A stretch of DNA of 37,712 nt from Rickettsiales bacterium (GCA_033762595.1 JANRLM010000115.1:1-37712); one strand, 5' to 3'. Positions 1-8,475 are shown, counted from the first letter of the stretch. Notes: generated by a model from the sequence alone, not told the origin. Made by a program: numbers and translations.

Positions 1-1
1 A

Positions 2-280
2 GAGCAGTTAAATAAACTTCCAGAAAGTCTTAAAAACGAAAATATCAATAGTTATTATCTAAGATTTCCTGATAAAAACATTTCTAATCAAATAAATAAA
101 TTTATTGGTGATTTTAGTAAGTTGAAAAATTTATCTGAAGAGCAAGCTAAAAATTTTTACGAGAAAGATTGCAAAGAGATGCTAACAAATTGGGATATAA
201 ATGAAAATAATTATAATCCAATTGTAGGCAATTTATTTAAAATTACTAACCCTGAAAAAGATGGTTTTTCAAGGTATTAA
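2..280 (+). CDS. C-terminal end of an unknown protein (partial)
   Basis: An open frame enters from the left edge and runs 92 codons to a TAA at 278-280, ending in KITNPEKDGFSRY. It is hydrophilic, rich in Asn, Lys and Glu, and has no membrane segment in the visible part. I do not recognise the family. Its stop overlaps the stop of the convergent fmt gene by four bases (TTAA, 277-280), so the two genes end tail to tail. The start and most of the protein lie outside the window. That it is coding is an inference from the long open frame, the genome-like codon use and the clean junction with fmt. Confidence 0.6.
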   Translation, partial: EQLNKLPESLKNENINSYYLRFPDKNISNQINKFIGDFSKLKNLSEEQAKNFYEKDCKEMLTNWDINENNYNPIVGNLFKITNPEKDGFSRY

Positions 281-1197
281 AAGATTTTATTTCCTTTCAA
301 GAAATCTTGGATTGGCATTTTTTTCTTGCCCTCTTTTTGAATGATTTTTGGGATTATAAAACCATCAGCACATTTTATTTTAAGAATATTATTTTGAATA
401 AAAAAATCAGCGGATTTTTCTTTTTGTTCGTTGCTTTCAAAAAGCTGAAAATCTGACTCAAAAACCTTATATTTAACGCTATTATGAATAAAATAAGCGG
501 CAGGGTAGGGGGATAAGCCCCTGATTTGATTATATATTTCTATACAAGGCTTAGAAAAATCTAAAATTTCTTCATTAGCTAGGATTTTCTTTGCATAAAC
601 CAAGCCTTCATCGCTCTGAATGCGAGCATTTTTGTTGTAAAGCTCAATATTATCAAGCACTTCAATAAGTAAATCTGCCCCTTTATCAGCAAGTAAATTG
701 TGCATATAGCCAGCATTTGCGATGCTGGGAACTTCTATAATTTTCTCTTGCAAAATATCTCCAGAATCAAGACCTTCTGCCATTTTCATAATGCAAACAC
801 TAGTTTCGCTATCGCCAGCCATTATTGCACGCTGGATTGGTGCAGCACCACGCCATCTGGGCAGCTTTGAGGGGTGAATATTTATACACCCCCATTTAGG
901 AGCATCTAAAATTGGCTTTGGAAGTAGCAACCCGTAAGCGGCAACAACTGCACAATCAGCGTTTTGACTTGCAAAAATTTTCTGCTCGTTTTCATCTTTG
1001 AGAGTTTTTGGCGTAAAAACTGGTATTTGAAATTCTTCAGCTTTCTTATGGATTTTTGATTTGTGAACCTCAAGCCCCCTTGCAGCAGGCTTTGGAGGCT
1101 GAGTATAAACAGCAATAATCTGATGATTATTTGAATTATAGATTTTTTCTAATGCAGGAATCGCAAAATCTGGCGACCCCATAAATATAATTTTCAT
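277..1197 (-). CDS. fmt: Methionyl-tRNA formyltransferase
   Basis: This enzyme transfers a formyl group from 10-formyl-tetrahydrofolate to Met-tRNA(fMet) for translation initiation in the cytoplasm. The 306-residue length is usual. The N-terminal formyltransferase fold starts with MKIIFMGSPDFAIPAL. The catalytic triad is visible at family positions: Asn106 and His108 in INIHPSKLPRWRGAAP, and Asp144 in EGLDSGDIL. The C-terminal OB-like tRNA-binding domain starts near residue 205 (FSKPCIEIYNQIRGLSPYPAA). The partner gene def is not adjacent here; the gene stands alone, facing an unknown gene with which it shares a TTAA stop overlap. A palindromic repeat lies just upstream of its start. Confidence 0.97.
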   Translation of the reverse strand: MKIIFMGSPDFAIPALEKIYNSNNHQIIAVYTQPPKPAARGLEVHKSKIHKKAEEFQIPVFTPKTLKDENEQKIFASQNADCAVVAAYGLLLPKPILDAPKWGCINIHPSKLPRWRGAAPIQRAIMAGDSETSVCIMKMAEGLDSGDILQEKIIEVPSIANAGYMHNLLADKGADLLIEVLDNIELYNKNARIQSDEGLVYAKKILANEEILDFSKPCIEIYNQIRGLSPYPAAYFIHNSVKYKVFESDFQLFESNEQKEKSADFFIQNNILKIKCADGFIIPKIIQKEGKKKMPIQDFLKGNKIF

Positions 1198-1238
1198 TTG
1201 TTCTAAATTAAAAGTTTTTGAAATACTTTACTCTAAAT

Positions 1239-1343
1239 TCCCTCTTCCGTTTACGGGGGAGGGTTAGGGAGGGCATATTATAAACTAAACTTTTGCGATT
1301 AATAAAAGCCCCCCTCTTAATCTCCCCCCGTAAACAGGGGGAG
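1239..1343. repeat. GC-rich palindromic element, family A (intergenic copy)
   Basis: Two inverted arms, 1239-1274 and 1308-1343, surround an AT-rich spacer. The arms contain GTTTACGGGGGAGGG and CTCCCCCCGTAAACAGGGGG, which are reverse complements with few mismatches. The element fills the gap between grxB and fmt, both on the minus strand. The same arms occur twice inside acs (36430-36537 and 36904-37011). The high G+C contrasts sharply with the surrounding AT-rich sequence. Confidence 0.85.
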
Positions 1344-1363
1344 AAATAAAGAGCAAAATCAAT

Positions 1364-2014
1364 CTAAATTGCTTTATCAAAATATAATTCTATCTCTGCG
1401 TTGCGAGATAAATTATTTATATAATTCAAAACTTTACTTGGAATAGCTAAACCTCTTACAATCGTTAAAGCTCGAAGGGTTGGAAATAGATGAATATCAT
1501 CTTCAGAAATTTCCTCCCCATTAACCGCACTTTCATTTTTGATGAGTGAAACTAACTCCTCAAGGTGATTTTCGGCTATAGATTTTAACTCTGGTGTTCT
1601 ACTGATATTACCTTCAAAAGAGCCAATCATATCCTCTTTTTTAGTTTTGAAATATCTGATGGCTGAATCAGTTGCAAACTCAGGTAAATTAACCTCTATA
1701 GAGCGGGGCATATATAGCCGGCTTACATATTTTCTTGATGCCTCAAGCCAGTCAGAAACCGCTTTATTATTTTTACCAAGGATTACTGGCTTTCCAAAGT
1801 TTTTATCTATAAAAGCTACAATATCCATAGATTCCGGAATTGCAGAGCCATCTGGCTTTTCCAAAATTGGCACCATTTTCTGCCCAATTAGCTTAGTTGG
1901 GGTTTCAACATCATCATTCAAGATTGTAATTTCTTGATAAGGAATTTTTTTAAGCCCAAAAATCATTCTAGCCTTGATGCAATATGGGCAGTGATTGAAG
2001 GTGTAAAGTTTCAT
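1364..2014 (-). CDS. grxB: Glutaredoxin 2 (GrxB)
   Basis: A monomeric glutathione-S-transferase-like glutaredoxin that reduces protein disulfides using glutathione. The 216 residues match the E. coli Grx2 length (215). The redox motif CPYC sits at residues 9-12 (YTFNHCPYCIKARMIFGLKK). The thioredoxin-like N domain continues with VPILEKPDGSAIPESMDIV, the glutathione-binding segment of the family, and the all-helical C domain carries the family signature SEDDIHLFPTLRALTIVRG near residues 169-187. It is transcribed toward fmt with a palindromic repeat between them, and diverges from the unknown gene starting at 2089 across about 75 bases that must hold both promoters. Confidence 0.95.
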   Translation of the reverse strand: MKLYTFNHCPYCIKARMIFGLKKIPYQEITILNDDVETPTKLIGQKMVPILEKPDGSAIPESMDIVAFIDKNFGKPVILGKNNKAVSDWLEASRKYVSRLYMPRSIEVNLPEFATDSAIRYFKTKKEDMIGSFEGNISRTPELKSIAENHLEELVSLIKNESAVNGEEISEDDIHLFPTLRALTIVRGLAIPSKVLNYINNLSRNAEIELYFDKAI

Positions 2015-2088
2015 AAAAGCAGTTTTGTTAATGTTCGATTAATCTTTTTGTGATATGATAATAATACTCAAATTATATAAAACAATTA

Positions 2089-2976
2089 ATGAATTTACCT
2101 AGTAATAAAATTAGTGTTTTTTGGCAATATTCCAGTTCTATTACCGCTGAGGCTGGCGAATCGCAGGGGGATTTCAAAACTTTTGATAAAGTTTTTCATA
2201 ACAACAAACTTTACTATCGCATAAATCCTGATGATATTGATTTTACTAAAATGACTGAAGTTCAGAAATCCGCTGAAATTCTTGCTTTTAAGGTAACAGA
2301 AGGAAGGGTGAAAGTGGTTACAAAAATTGGCTTTAGTAATCAAACCATAAATTATGCGGAAGCAGGGGATTATATTGTATATAATATTGGCACAGAAAAT
2401 AATAGCCTGACACTGCTTGAGAAATTATTATCAGCATCAAAAAAGGTTATTAAGGCTGAAAATTTTGATAAATTATATTCTAATTCAACGGAAAAAATTA
2501 AACTCAGCAAGCAAGAGCAGAATGTTATAAAAGCTGACTTAGCGAGCGACAATAATGATGATAATTCTGATTTTACTGATTACACATTCATAGATTCTAT
2601 AGAAAAACATATTTACATCGGCAAGCCTGTTTTTGTGTGCAAAGTGCCTTATAATTTTGTGATTCGTGCACCTTGGGGGAGTGATCAATTCGTTCAAGCT
2701 GGCGGAATGATTGTATATAACATCAACACCAGTAGAGGTTCTCATAAAGATATTTATGGCGTGCATGGCTCTAGCAAAGGAGTTGCAGGTGAGTTTGAGA
2801 AAAGCTATTCTGTAGTTGATGATGAAAAAAAAGGCCTAATTGTGGATACTTACAAGATGGCTTTGCGTTGTGATAGGTCTCCAATCGCTGGCATTCAATT
2901 TACTAATAGAGATATGAGAATGGCTCATGAAAGAATAGGCAAAGATTGCCCTAGGCTTGGAATTTTTGTTGATTAA
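2089..2976 (+). CDS. Unknown protein with two related PGDYIV-like segments
   Basis: I cannot name this 295-residue soluble protein; it has no signal peptide or membrane segment. Two stretches look like diverged copies of one small beta-rich module: EAGDYIVYNI at residues 91-100 and QAGGMIVYNI at 203-212, each preceded by a hydrophobic strand ending in a short loop. Such AGDY(I/L)V segments occur in small proteins that pair a hydrophobic strand with a glycine turn, but I cannot assign a family. An acidic, Asn/Asp-rich linker (residues 150-165) separates the two halves. It is monocistronic, divergent from grxB, and followed by a 476-base gap. No clear Shine-Dalgarno sequence precedes the ATG. 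Confidence 0.75.
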   Translation: MNLPSNKISVFWQYSSSITAEAGESQGDFKTFDKVFHNNKLYYRINPDDIDFTKMTEVQKSAEILAFKVTEGRVKVVTKIGFSNQTINYAEAGDYIVYNIGTENNSLTLLEKLLSASKKVIKAENFDKLYSNSTEKIKLSKQEQNVIKADLASDNNDDNSDFTDYTFIDSIEKHIYIGKPVFVCKVPYNFVIRAPWGSDQFVQAGGMIVYNINTSRGSHKDIYGVHGSSKGVAGEFEKSYSVVDDEKKGLIVDTYKMALRCDRSPIAGIQFTNRDMRMAHERIGKDCPRLGIFVD

Positions 2977-3055
2977 GGATTATTTGAGATCTTGATATAA
3001 TTAACTTTCTAGATTGCCACTTTTACGGCAATAAATAATCGTAAGGGGTAAAACA

Positions 3056-3202
3056 CTAACGTCTAGGTTGATTTACATTAGGTGCAACGGCACTTCCACA
3101 TTCAGTTAATGTTTTATCTAATTCTCCTGCAACTCTTTCATATCCGCTCTTCAAAGCTTGAAAAGCCTCTACAAAATTAGCTTGTCTATTTTGCTCGGTC
3201 AT
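3056..3202 (-). CDS. Possible small protein, 48 residues
   Basis: An open frame starting at ATG 3202 encodes a 48-residue amphipathic helix-rich peptide (MTEQNRQANFVEAFQALKSG, then a Glu/Leu-rich helix). An upstream in-frame ATG at 3241 would give 61 residues but lies at the edge of the palindromic repeat and adds an unlikely basic leader. There is no clear ribosome binding site. It resembles no family I know. The regular hydrophobic spacing is in favour of coding; the short length and lack of signals are against. Confidence 0.35.
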   Translation of the reverse strand: MTEQNRQANFVEAFQALKSGYERVAGELDKTLTECGSAVAPNVNQPRR

Positions 3203-3245
3203 AAAATAAATTATTGATTGTTTGTTTCTTTGTCTTCTCATTGAT

Positions 3246-3424
3246 TGTCACCCCGCACTTGTTGCGGGGTTAAACAAAAATAAACACTTTCACTTCATAC
3301 CCGCGAAGGCGGGTATCCAATATTTTATATTATAGATTCCCGCTGGAGTTTACCCCGTGCTTGACACGGGGCGGGAATGAATAATGTTAGCTATTCTTAA
3401 CCCCGCAACAAGTGCGGGGTGACA
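3246..3424. repeat. Nested palindromic element, family B
   Basis: The outer arms 3246-3273 and 3397-3424 are 28-base inverted repeats, each itself a hairpin of the form CACCCCGC...GCGGGG. Inside are two more hairpins: TACCCGCGAAGGCGGGTA (3298-3315), and ATTCCCGC/GCGGGAAT (3336-3343 with 3371-3378) enclosing CCCCGTG...CACGGGG (3353-3371). The same outer arms recur at 8726-8781 and 13785-13884. On either strand this would fold into a multi-stem RNA or DNA cruciform. It looks like a dispersed repeat that accreted smaller palindromes. Confidence 0.85.
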
Positions 3425-3452
3425 AGTGTTGTTTAATAAACAAAAATAAACA

Positions 3453-3755
3453 CTAATTACCAATTCCTACTTTCTGAAAGAAATTTTCAAATGCTTCATC
3501 AATTTCTTTCTTAGCTTTGTAAATTTTCATTTTCTCCACACCTGATAAAACCCTGCCTGATTTTAGGTATTTTTCAAAGTTAGTTGTCATTATATCACAG
3601 TTTTTTTCTACTTTTGCAACAATATTTTCAATTAAAGGCAAAAATGGCTCAGTATCCTCAGGGAATTTCTCACATAAATCAATAGCTTGTTCTGCAAAAT
3701 CGTATATTTGCATCATCTGATCAAAAGCCTGTTTTTGCACTTCTAAACCTTCCAT
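3453..3755 (-). CDS. Small helical protein, unknown
   Basis: A 100-residue acidic protein predicted to be almost entirely alpha-helical, starting MEGLEVQKQAFDQMMQIYDF and ending with a charged helix. It has no signal peptide or membrane segment, and single Cys residues near 28 and 53. I do not recognise it. Its TAG stop lies within the second copy of the 18-base direct repeat that brackets the palindromic element, so the 3' end may have been shaped by that insertion. The region upstream of its start (3756-3897) is shared with the divergent DUF465 gene. Confidence 0.65.
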   Translation of the reverse strand: MEGLEVQKQAFDQMMQIYDFAEQAIDLCEKFPEDTEPFLPLIENIVAKVEKNCDIMTTNFEKYLKSGRVLSGVEKMKIYKAKKEIDEAFENFFQKVGIGN

Positions 3756-3897
3756 AAGCCTAAAAAATTAACATTTTGTGTATATTAGCATATAATAATT
3801 AAAAAATTGTTAAACTACATAATTTATTCTTGATAAATATCAATGAGGGAAATTTATTTGATTTTAATCTAAGGCTGTTAACCTAAACTTTTATAGT

Positions 3898-4137
3898 ATG
3901 CTTGAATCACACGAACTTGCTTCTGAATTTCCAGAATTTAAGGATAAAATTCATAATCTAAAAACCTCTGATGCACATTTTGCTAGGCTTTTTGATGAAT
4001 ATCACAATGTAACTAAAGAAGTTGAAAGGCTTGAAGGTGTTGGTCAACCAACTTCTGATTCTTATGCTGAAACCCTTAAAAAGAAACGCCTCAGCCTAAA
4101 AGATGATTTATTCCATCTACTAAAATCAGTTGCTTAA
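3898..4137 (+). CDS. DUF465 (YdcH-like) family protein
   Basis: A 79-residue helical-hairpin protein of the DUF465/YdcH family, common in proteobacteria and of unknown function. Family hallmarks are DAHFARLFDEYHNVTKEVERLE in the first helix (residues about 25-46) and LKKKRLSLKDDLFHLLK in the second (60-76). It is monocistronic and followed 26 bases later by a strong intrinsic terminator, which separates it from the flagellar operon. No SD sequence is obvious before the ATG, which directly follows TTTATAGT. Confidence 0.85.
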   Translation: MLESHELASEFPEFKDKIHNLKTSDAHFARLFDEYHNVTKEVERLEGVGQPTSDSYAETLKKKRLSLKDDLFHLLKSVA

Positions 4138-4163
4138 GGCTTTTTATTTTTTAGTCTTTTTTC

Positions 4164-4197
4164 AAAACCCCATCAGTTTTTTGATGGGGTTTTTTTA
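4164..4197 (+). terminator. Intrinsic terminator after DUF465 gene
   Basis: A stem AACCCCATCA / TGATGGGGTT with a six-T loop is followed by seven T residues. This is a textbook rho-independent terminator on the plus strand, isolating the DUF465 gene from fliK. Confidence 0.9.
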
Positions 4198-4276
4198 TAT
4201 GAAAATTTTGCCTAGTTAGTAAATATAGATTATACCCCTTCTAAATAAGTAATTGATATTAAATGAAAAATAAATT

Positions 4277-4292
4277 TGGCACGAATTTAGCT
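4277..4292 (+). promoter_or_regulatory. Sigma-54-type promoter for the hook operon
   Basis: TGGCACGAATTTAGCT matches the -24/-12 consensus TGGCACG-N4-TTGC(A/T) with one mismatch, and the GG and GC dinucleotides are exactly 12 bases apart. It lies 37 bases before the fliK ATG, putting the predicted transcript start near 4303. In Caulobacter the hook genes are sigma-54 dependent, so the position fits. The motif is visible directly; its use is inferred. Confidence 0.7.
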
Positions 4293-4328
4293 TTATAAAT
4301 TTCTGAGTAAAAATATTTATAAAGTTTA

Positions 4329-5615
4329 ATGCTAAATAATTTATTAACATCTCTGACTTCTAACACTAATGGTGCAATTAGTGGTGTAGCTGGTTATGGC
4401 AATACGCAGGCTAATGTTGCAAATAATGCGAATTCCAGTGGCACAAGTTCTGATGGATTATTCTCTCAGATATTAAATGATGTAAACTTAAATAATATTG
4501 GTGATGTTAGCGATGCATTAATACCTGATGCACAAATAGGTGACGGAGCTTTAGCGAGTAATAATATTCAAGCTGATTTAGCGAATAATATTCTTAGTAA
4601 AGATACTGCAATTATTTCACCTGAAGCATCTAATTATATATCTCAAGTAATTTCAAATCAGCCAAGTATAGTTGCGGTTGATAATGCAAACCCAATATTT
4701 GTAGAAACGCCAACTGAAGAAGTTGCAAATATTACAGATCTAGCACAGCCTAAATTAAACAGCCTTGATAGTATAACTAAAAATTCACTTCCATCTGTTA
4801 ATCAGGCTGGTGATGGAAAAGCTGATTTATCTGTGGTTGAAAATATTATACCTAAAAATTCAACTGCAAAGCAAGATGAAAGAATTTTAGGGCAGGATAA
4901 TTTGGAATCTTGGGCTGTTTCTAAAAAGAATGATTATCTTAACAAAGCTATAGATATTATAAATAATAGCACAAGAAACCCATTTGGATTACCTCAAAAT
5001 GCACTTATTTCAGAGGGGCAAAGTAAGATTCAAAATGATAGTGGAGTAACATTAAATTCTTCACTTTATGCAGATGGTGAATCGCTTTTCAATAAACATA
5101 TTGATAATACACAGGCAAAAATTTCAGACACTAAATCTGAGCTTGCAAATAGAGAAATAAATTTTGAGCAAAATTATAAAATTGCAAGCTTTTCAAAAGG
5201 CAAGAACTCCATTGAGCTTCATTTAGAGCCGGCACATCTTGGCAAAGTTAATATTAAATTTGATTTTAGTGCTGAGGGCAAGCCAGCAATTATGGTTCTT
5301 GCAGATAAAGCTGATACACTTGATATGTTAAAGAAGGATAGTTCGGAAATACAAAAAATCCTTCAAGACAATGGAATTAAAGCAGATTCAGGCTCTTTAA
5401 GTTTTAACTTAAATACTGGTGGAAATTCCCAAGGTTATGAAGCTGCACAAGATAATTGGTCAAAAAACAATAGCTTGTTTGCCTTCTCACTAGAGCAAGA
5501 TTTTCAAAATTTAGATATTGAAACAATTAATGATAACAACCCAAGTTATATTTCTTCTGCGGGTGCAATTTATAGAGGGAATTTGGCATACGGAATGCTT
5601 AATATACTAGTATAA
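4329..5615 (+). CDS. fliK: Flagellar hook-length control protein FliK
   Basis: FliK is the secreted molecular ruler that stops hook growth and switches the flagellar export gate to filament substrates. The 428-residue protein has the expected low-complexity N-terminal two-thirds, rich in Asn, Ser, Ala and Asp, and a conserved C-terminal hook-length domain at about residues 283-372: KNSIELHLEPAHLGKVNIKF followed by MLKKDSSEIQKILQDNGI, which is the Flg_hook pattern (LxLxPxxLGxVxxxL). The N-terminal part is too diverged to identify by itself. It is the first gene of fliK-flgD-flgE, 14 bases before flgD, behind a sigma-54-type promoter. Confidence 0.88.
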   Translation: MLNNLLTSLTSNTNGAISGVAGYGNTQANVANNANSSGTSSDGLFSQILNDVNLNNIGDVSDALIPDAQIGDGALASNNIQADLANNILSKDTAIISPEASNYISQVISNQPSIVAVDNANPIFVETPTEEVANITDLAQPKLNSLDSITKNSLPSVNQAGDGKADLSVVENIIPKNSTAKQDERILGQDNLESWAVSKKNDYLNKAIDIINNSTRNPFGLPQNALISEGQSKIQNDSGVTLNSSLYADGESLFNKHIDNTQAKISDTKSELANREINFEQNYKIASFSKGKNSIELHLEPAHLGKVNIKFDFSAEGKPAIMVLADKADTLDMLKKDSSEIQKILQDNGIKADSGSLSFNLNTGGNSQGYEAAQDNWSKNNSLFAFSLEQDFQNLDIETINDNNPSYISSAGAIYRGNLAYGMLNILV

Positions 5616-5629
5616 CTAAAATTTATTTT

Positions 5630-6340
5630 ATGGTTTCGGCTATTGGAAGTTCATTTATAACTAATAAATCAAGCTCTTTTCAGGAAGGTTCTGATGCTTT
5701 CTTGAAAACCAGTGAAGATTATCTTCAGCTATTTATGGCACAGATTAAATATCAAGATCCAACTGAGCCATTTGGCGTTGATAAAATGGCTAGCCAACTT
5801 GCAAATTTATCAAGTGTTCAACAATCAATTGAAACTAATACATCGCTTAAGGATTTGTTAAAAGTTTCTTCAAGCTCGCAAGCTTCATCAGTTGCAAATT
5901 TTATTAATAGGCAAGTTGAATATATAGGTAATGAATTTTATTATTTTCCTGAAGCGGGAAGTCAGAATGTAAGTTATAAAGCTGAAAAGGATTTTTCTTC
6001 AGCAATTGCTGAAATTAAAGATGAGGGTGGCAAAACAATTTGGAAGGGTTCAGTTGAAAGCACTCAAGGTGAGCATAAATTTTCTTGGGATGGAAAAGAT
6101 GATTTGGGCAATGCTAAATTGGAAGGAAAATACAGCGTATTAATTTATGGTATGGATGCGGAAGGCAAGCAATCTCCGTTTCAAACTATTACAAATGGTA
6201 TTGTTTCAGGGGTGGATTATACTCAAAACGGGCAGCCAACTCTAGTTTTTGGTAATCAAAAAAGCCCAATAAAAGTTTCAATTGCAAATGTTGCCAATGT
6301 TTTTGGTGGCGGTGAAATTAATATAATAAATAATAATTAG
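5630..6340 (+). CDS. flgD: Flagellar hook assembly (capping) protein FlgD
   Basis: FlgD caps the growing hook and guides FlgE polymerisation outside the cell. The 236-residue length is usual. The family N-terminal signature is clear at residues about 24-60: FLKTSEDYLQLFMAQIKYQDPTEP followed by MASQLANLSSVQQ. The C-terminal FlgD Ig-like and tudor-like region has the expected GGKTIWKG and FSWDGKDDLGNAKLEGKYSV (about 133-165), the latter being the classical FlgD W-x-G motif. It sits between fliK and flgE with short gaps, consistent with a single transcript. Confidence 0.95.
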   Translation: MVSAIGSSFITNKSSSFQEGSDAFLKTSEDYLQLFMAQIKYQDPTEPFGVDKMASQLANLSSVQQSIETNTSLKDLLKVSSSSQASSVANFINRQVEYIGNEFYYFPEAGSQNVSYKAEKDFSSAIAEIKDEGGKTIWKGSVESTQGEHKFSWDGKDDLGNAKLEGKYSVLIYGMDAEGKQSPFQTITNGIVSGVDYTQNGQPTLVFGNQKSPIKVSIANVANVFGGGEINIINNN

Positions 6341-6348
6341 GGGGATAT

Positions 6349-8475
6349 ATGTCTTTATTCGGTGCATTATCAGCAAGTTTAACAAGCTTAACTTCGCAAT
6401 CAACTGCAGTTAATATTATTTCAAACAATATTGCAAACCTCAACACAACTGGTTTTAAGTCGTCTTCAGCATCTTTTCAAACGCTAGTTGCTGGTAGAGT
6501 TGGCGGTGGTGTATTAGATTCAATTAGGCAAAATATTGATACTCAAGGTGCAATTCAATCAACTGGAGCTGGAACAGATTTAGCGTTGCAAGGAAATGGA
6601 TTCTTTGCAGTTACAAATCGTGCTGGGTTATCTTCATTCGCTGAGGGCGGAAATGTTGATACATTATATTCAAGAGCTGGCTCATTTAGAACAAATTCTG
6701 ATGGTAACTTGGTTAATGAAGCAGGTTATGCATTGCTAGGTTGGCCATTAGATTCAGAGGGAAGATTACCTGGCGTTTCTGGTAATTCTACTTATACAAG
6801 ATCAGCAAAAGACTTAGCGAGCTTAGTGCCTGTTTCGACAGCTTCAATTACTGGAACTGCAACGCCAACTTCATCTATAAATGCAAAAATTAACTTAAGA
6901 GCTGAAGAAGATGTTCTGCAAGGTGCTGGTGGATTACTTGATCCAGTTAGTTCAGCAAACGCAACTAATAGTGCAACAGATATTATAATTCCTGCAGGTT
7001 TTGCTAATGGTGCTACAATGACCGTTACAACTGGCATTGGTGATAGCTTTGTTTACACATATGGTGGCGTTGCTCTATCAGATGACATCGCAGGTGGTAT
7101 TGGGGGGGTTACTTCACCTACAGCAACCTTTACAGCAGCACCTTTTACTAATGGTGCTGAATTTACAATTACAGTTAATGATGGAACAGGTGCAAAAACT
7201 TTTACTTATAGGTTTACAGCTACATCAAACACTAGCTTGGGTGAATTTAGAAATCTAAATGAATTATCTCAAATTATTAATGCTACATCTGGTTTAAGGG
7301 CTCGTGTAAATAATGGAATTTTATACATTGCTGGTGATGATGCAAACTCAAGTTTAGCATTTTCTGATGTTGCTTCAAGTGGCTTAGTTGCTGGTCTTGG
7401 TTTAGATGATGATAGTATTACTTTTAACAGCACAGGAACAAGATTTGCCTCATTGGGAAATCTAAAATCTGCAATTGATGCAACTGGTAACCAAAAAATC
7501 GCTGCAATTTTGAATAACCCTACTGGAAGTGCAACACTAAATATTTATAATGTTGACCCAACTGATACCATAACATTTACAGATAGCTTAGCTGGTGATG
7601 ACTTACTTGATGAATTTTCACTAAACACAACCGCAATTCCACCTGTTTATGATGCAACAGCTCCAGTGGGCGGTGGCAAAAATATGGCAAGTGGTGCTAT
7701 CCCTGCGGATTTCTCGAGAACAATAACGGTTTATACTTCTCTTGGGCAACCACTAGATTTAAGATTAGCATTCGCTAAGATAAGGGATTCTGAAAATGAA
7801 GGTTCTTGGGCTGTAGAATTATACGCTTCTGACCCAACACAAGTTACAGGTGCGGTTAGCTCTCTTAAAGATGATGGATTAATTGCGTATGGGGTTGTTT
7901 CTTTCAATGGTGATGGAACATTAAAATCAGTTTCTGGCCCTTCAACTGCGGGTGCATCAATTGCTGGTGATATCATATTAGACCCAGCAGGATTAGCAGT
8001 TGCACAAACCTTAAATTTAAGATTAGGAACAGCAGGTGATGTTGGAATTGGAAAATCAGATGGTTTATCGCAATTTGGTGGACAATATTCAGTTGATAAT
8101 TTAAGCCAAAATGGTTTCCCTACAGGTAGGTTACAAGCTCTGCAAATTAATGCAGAAGGCTTAGTAACGGCTGTTTTTGATAACTCTCTAAGTTCTGTAG
8201 TTTATAAATTGCCTATAGTTACTTTTGCAAATCCTAATGGTATGACGCAGGAATCAGGTAATGCGTTCTCCTCTAATAGTGAATCTGGCGGTGCAAACTT
8301 AGGTGAAGTTGGTGATGCAGGCGTTGGAACTATAGTACCAGGTGCGTTAGAGGTTTCAACTGCTGAAATCGGTTCAGAATTAACAGCTTTAATTGTATCA
8401 CAACAAGCTTATGGTGCATCAGCTAATGTTCTTAGAAAAGTTGGTGAATTATTTGATGAATTAAAACAGCTATAA
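6349..8475 (+). CDS. flgE: Flagellar hook protein FlgE
   Basis: FlgE polymerises to form the hook that joins the basal body to the filament. The N-terminus MSLFGALSASLTSLTSQSTA and NIISNNIANLNTTGFKSS is the flagellar rod/hook signature, and the C-terminus EIGSELTALIVSQQAYGA plus NVLRKVGELFDELKQL is the matching helix. At 708 residues it is much longer than enterobacterial FlgE (about 400), with a large surface-domain expansion at about 200-430. That expansion contains two related beta segments, FANGATMTVTTG (about 218) and FTNGAEFTITVNDG (about 266). A strong SD (AGGGGG) lies 8 bases before the ATG. It is the last gene before a structured terminator region. Confidence 0.96.
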   Translation: MSLFGALSASLTSLTSQSTAVNIISNNIANLNTTGFKSSSASFQTLVAGRVGGGVLDSIRQNIDTQGAIQSTGAGTDLALQGNGFFAVTNRAGLSSFAEGGNVDTLYSRAGSFRTNSDGNLVNEAGYALLGWPLDSEGRLPGVSGNSTYTRSAKDLASLVPVSTASITGTATPTSSINAKINLRAEEDVLQGAGGLLDPVSSANATNSATDIIIPAGFANGATMTVTTGIGDSFVYTYGGVALSDDIAGGIGGVTSPTATFTAAPFTNGAEFTITVNDGTGAKTFTYRFTATSNTSLGEFRNLNELSQIINATSGLRARVNNGILYIAGDDANSSLAFSDVASSGLVAGLGLDDDSITFNSTGTRFASLGNLKSAIDATGNQKIAAILNNPTGSATLNIYNVDPTDTITFTDSLAGDDLLDEFSLNTTAIPPVYDATAPVGGGKNMASGAIPADFSRTITVYTSLGQPLDLRLAFAKIRDSENEGSWAVELYASDPTQVTGAVSSLKDDGLIAYGVVSFNGDGTLKSVSGPSTAGASIAGDIILDPAGLAVAQTLNLRLGTAGDVGIGKSDGLSQFGGQYSVDNLSQNGFPTGRLQALQINAEGLVTAVFDNSLSSVVYKLPIVTFANPNGMTQESGNAFSSNSESGGANLGEVGDAGVGTIVPGALEVSTAEIGSELTALIVSQQAYGASANVLRKVGELFDELKQL

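Larger units (their letters stand above)
2977..3452. other. Gap with small hairpin, possible short ORF and nested palindromes
   Basis: This stretch has no convincing long gene. It holds a 6-bp hairpin (ATTGCC/GGCAAT, 3013-3032) that could end the upstream transcript but has no T-run, a possible 48-codon ORF on the minus strand (3056-3202), and a nested palindromic element (3246-3424). The 18-base sequence TAAACAAAAATAAACACT is repeated directly at 3271-3288 and 3437-3454, bracketing most of the palindromic element. Confidence 0.6.

Noticed and set aside
3246-3424. CRISPR array suggested by repeated GC-rich units
   Set aside because: The units are inverted and nested hairpins, not regularly spaced direct repeats, and no cas gene is present.
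3860-3882. CtrA box upstream of the DUF465 gene (TTAA...TTAAC)
   Set aside because: The spacing is 10 bases rather than 7, so it does not meet the CtrA consensus.
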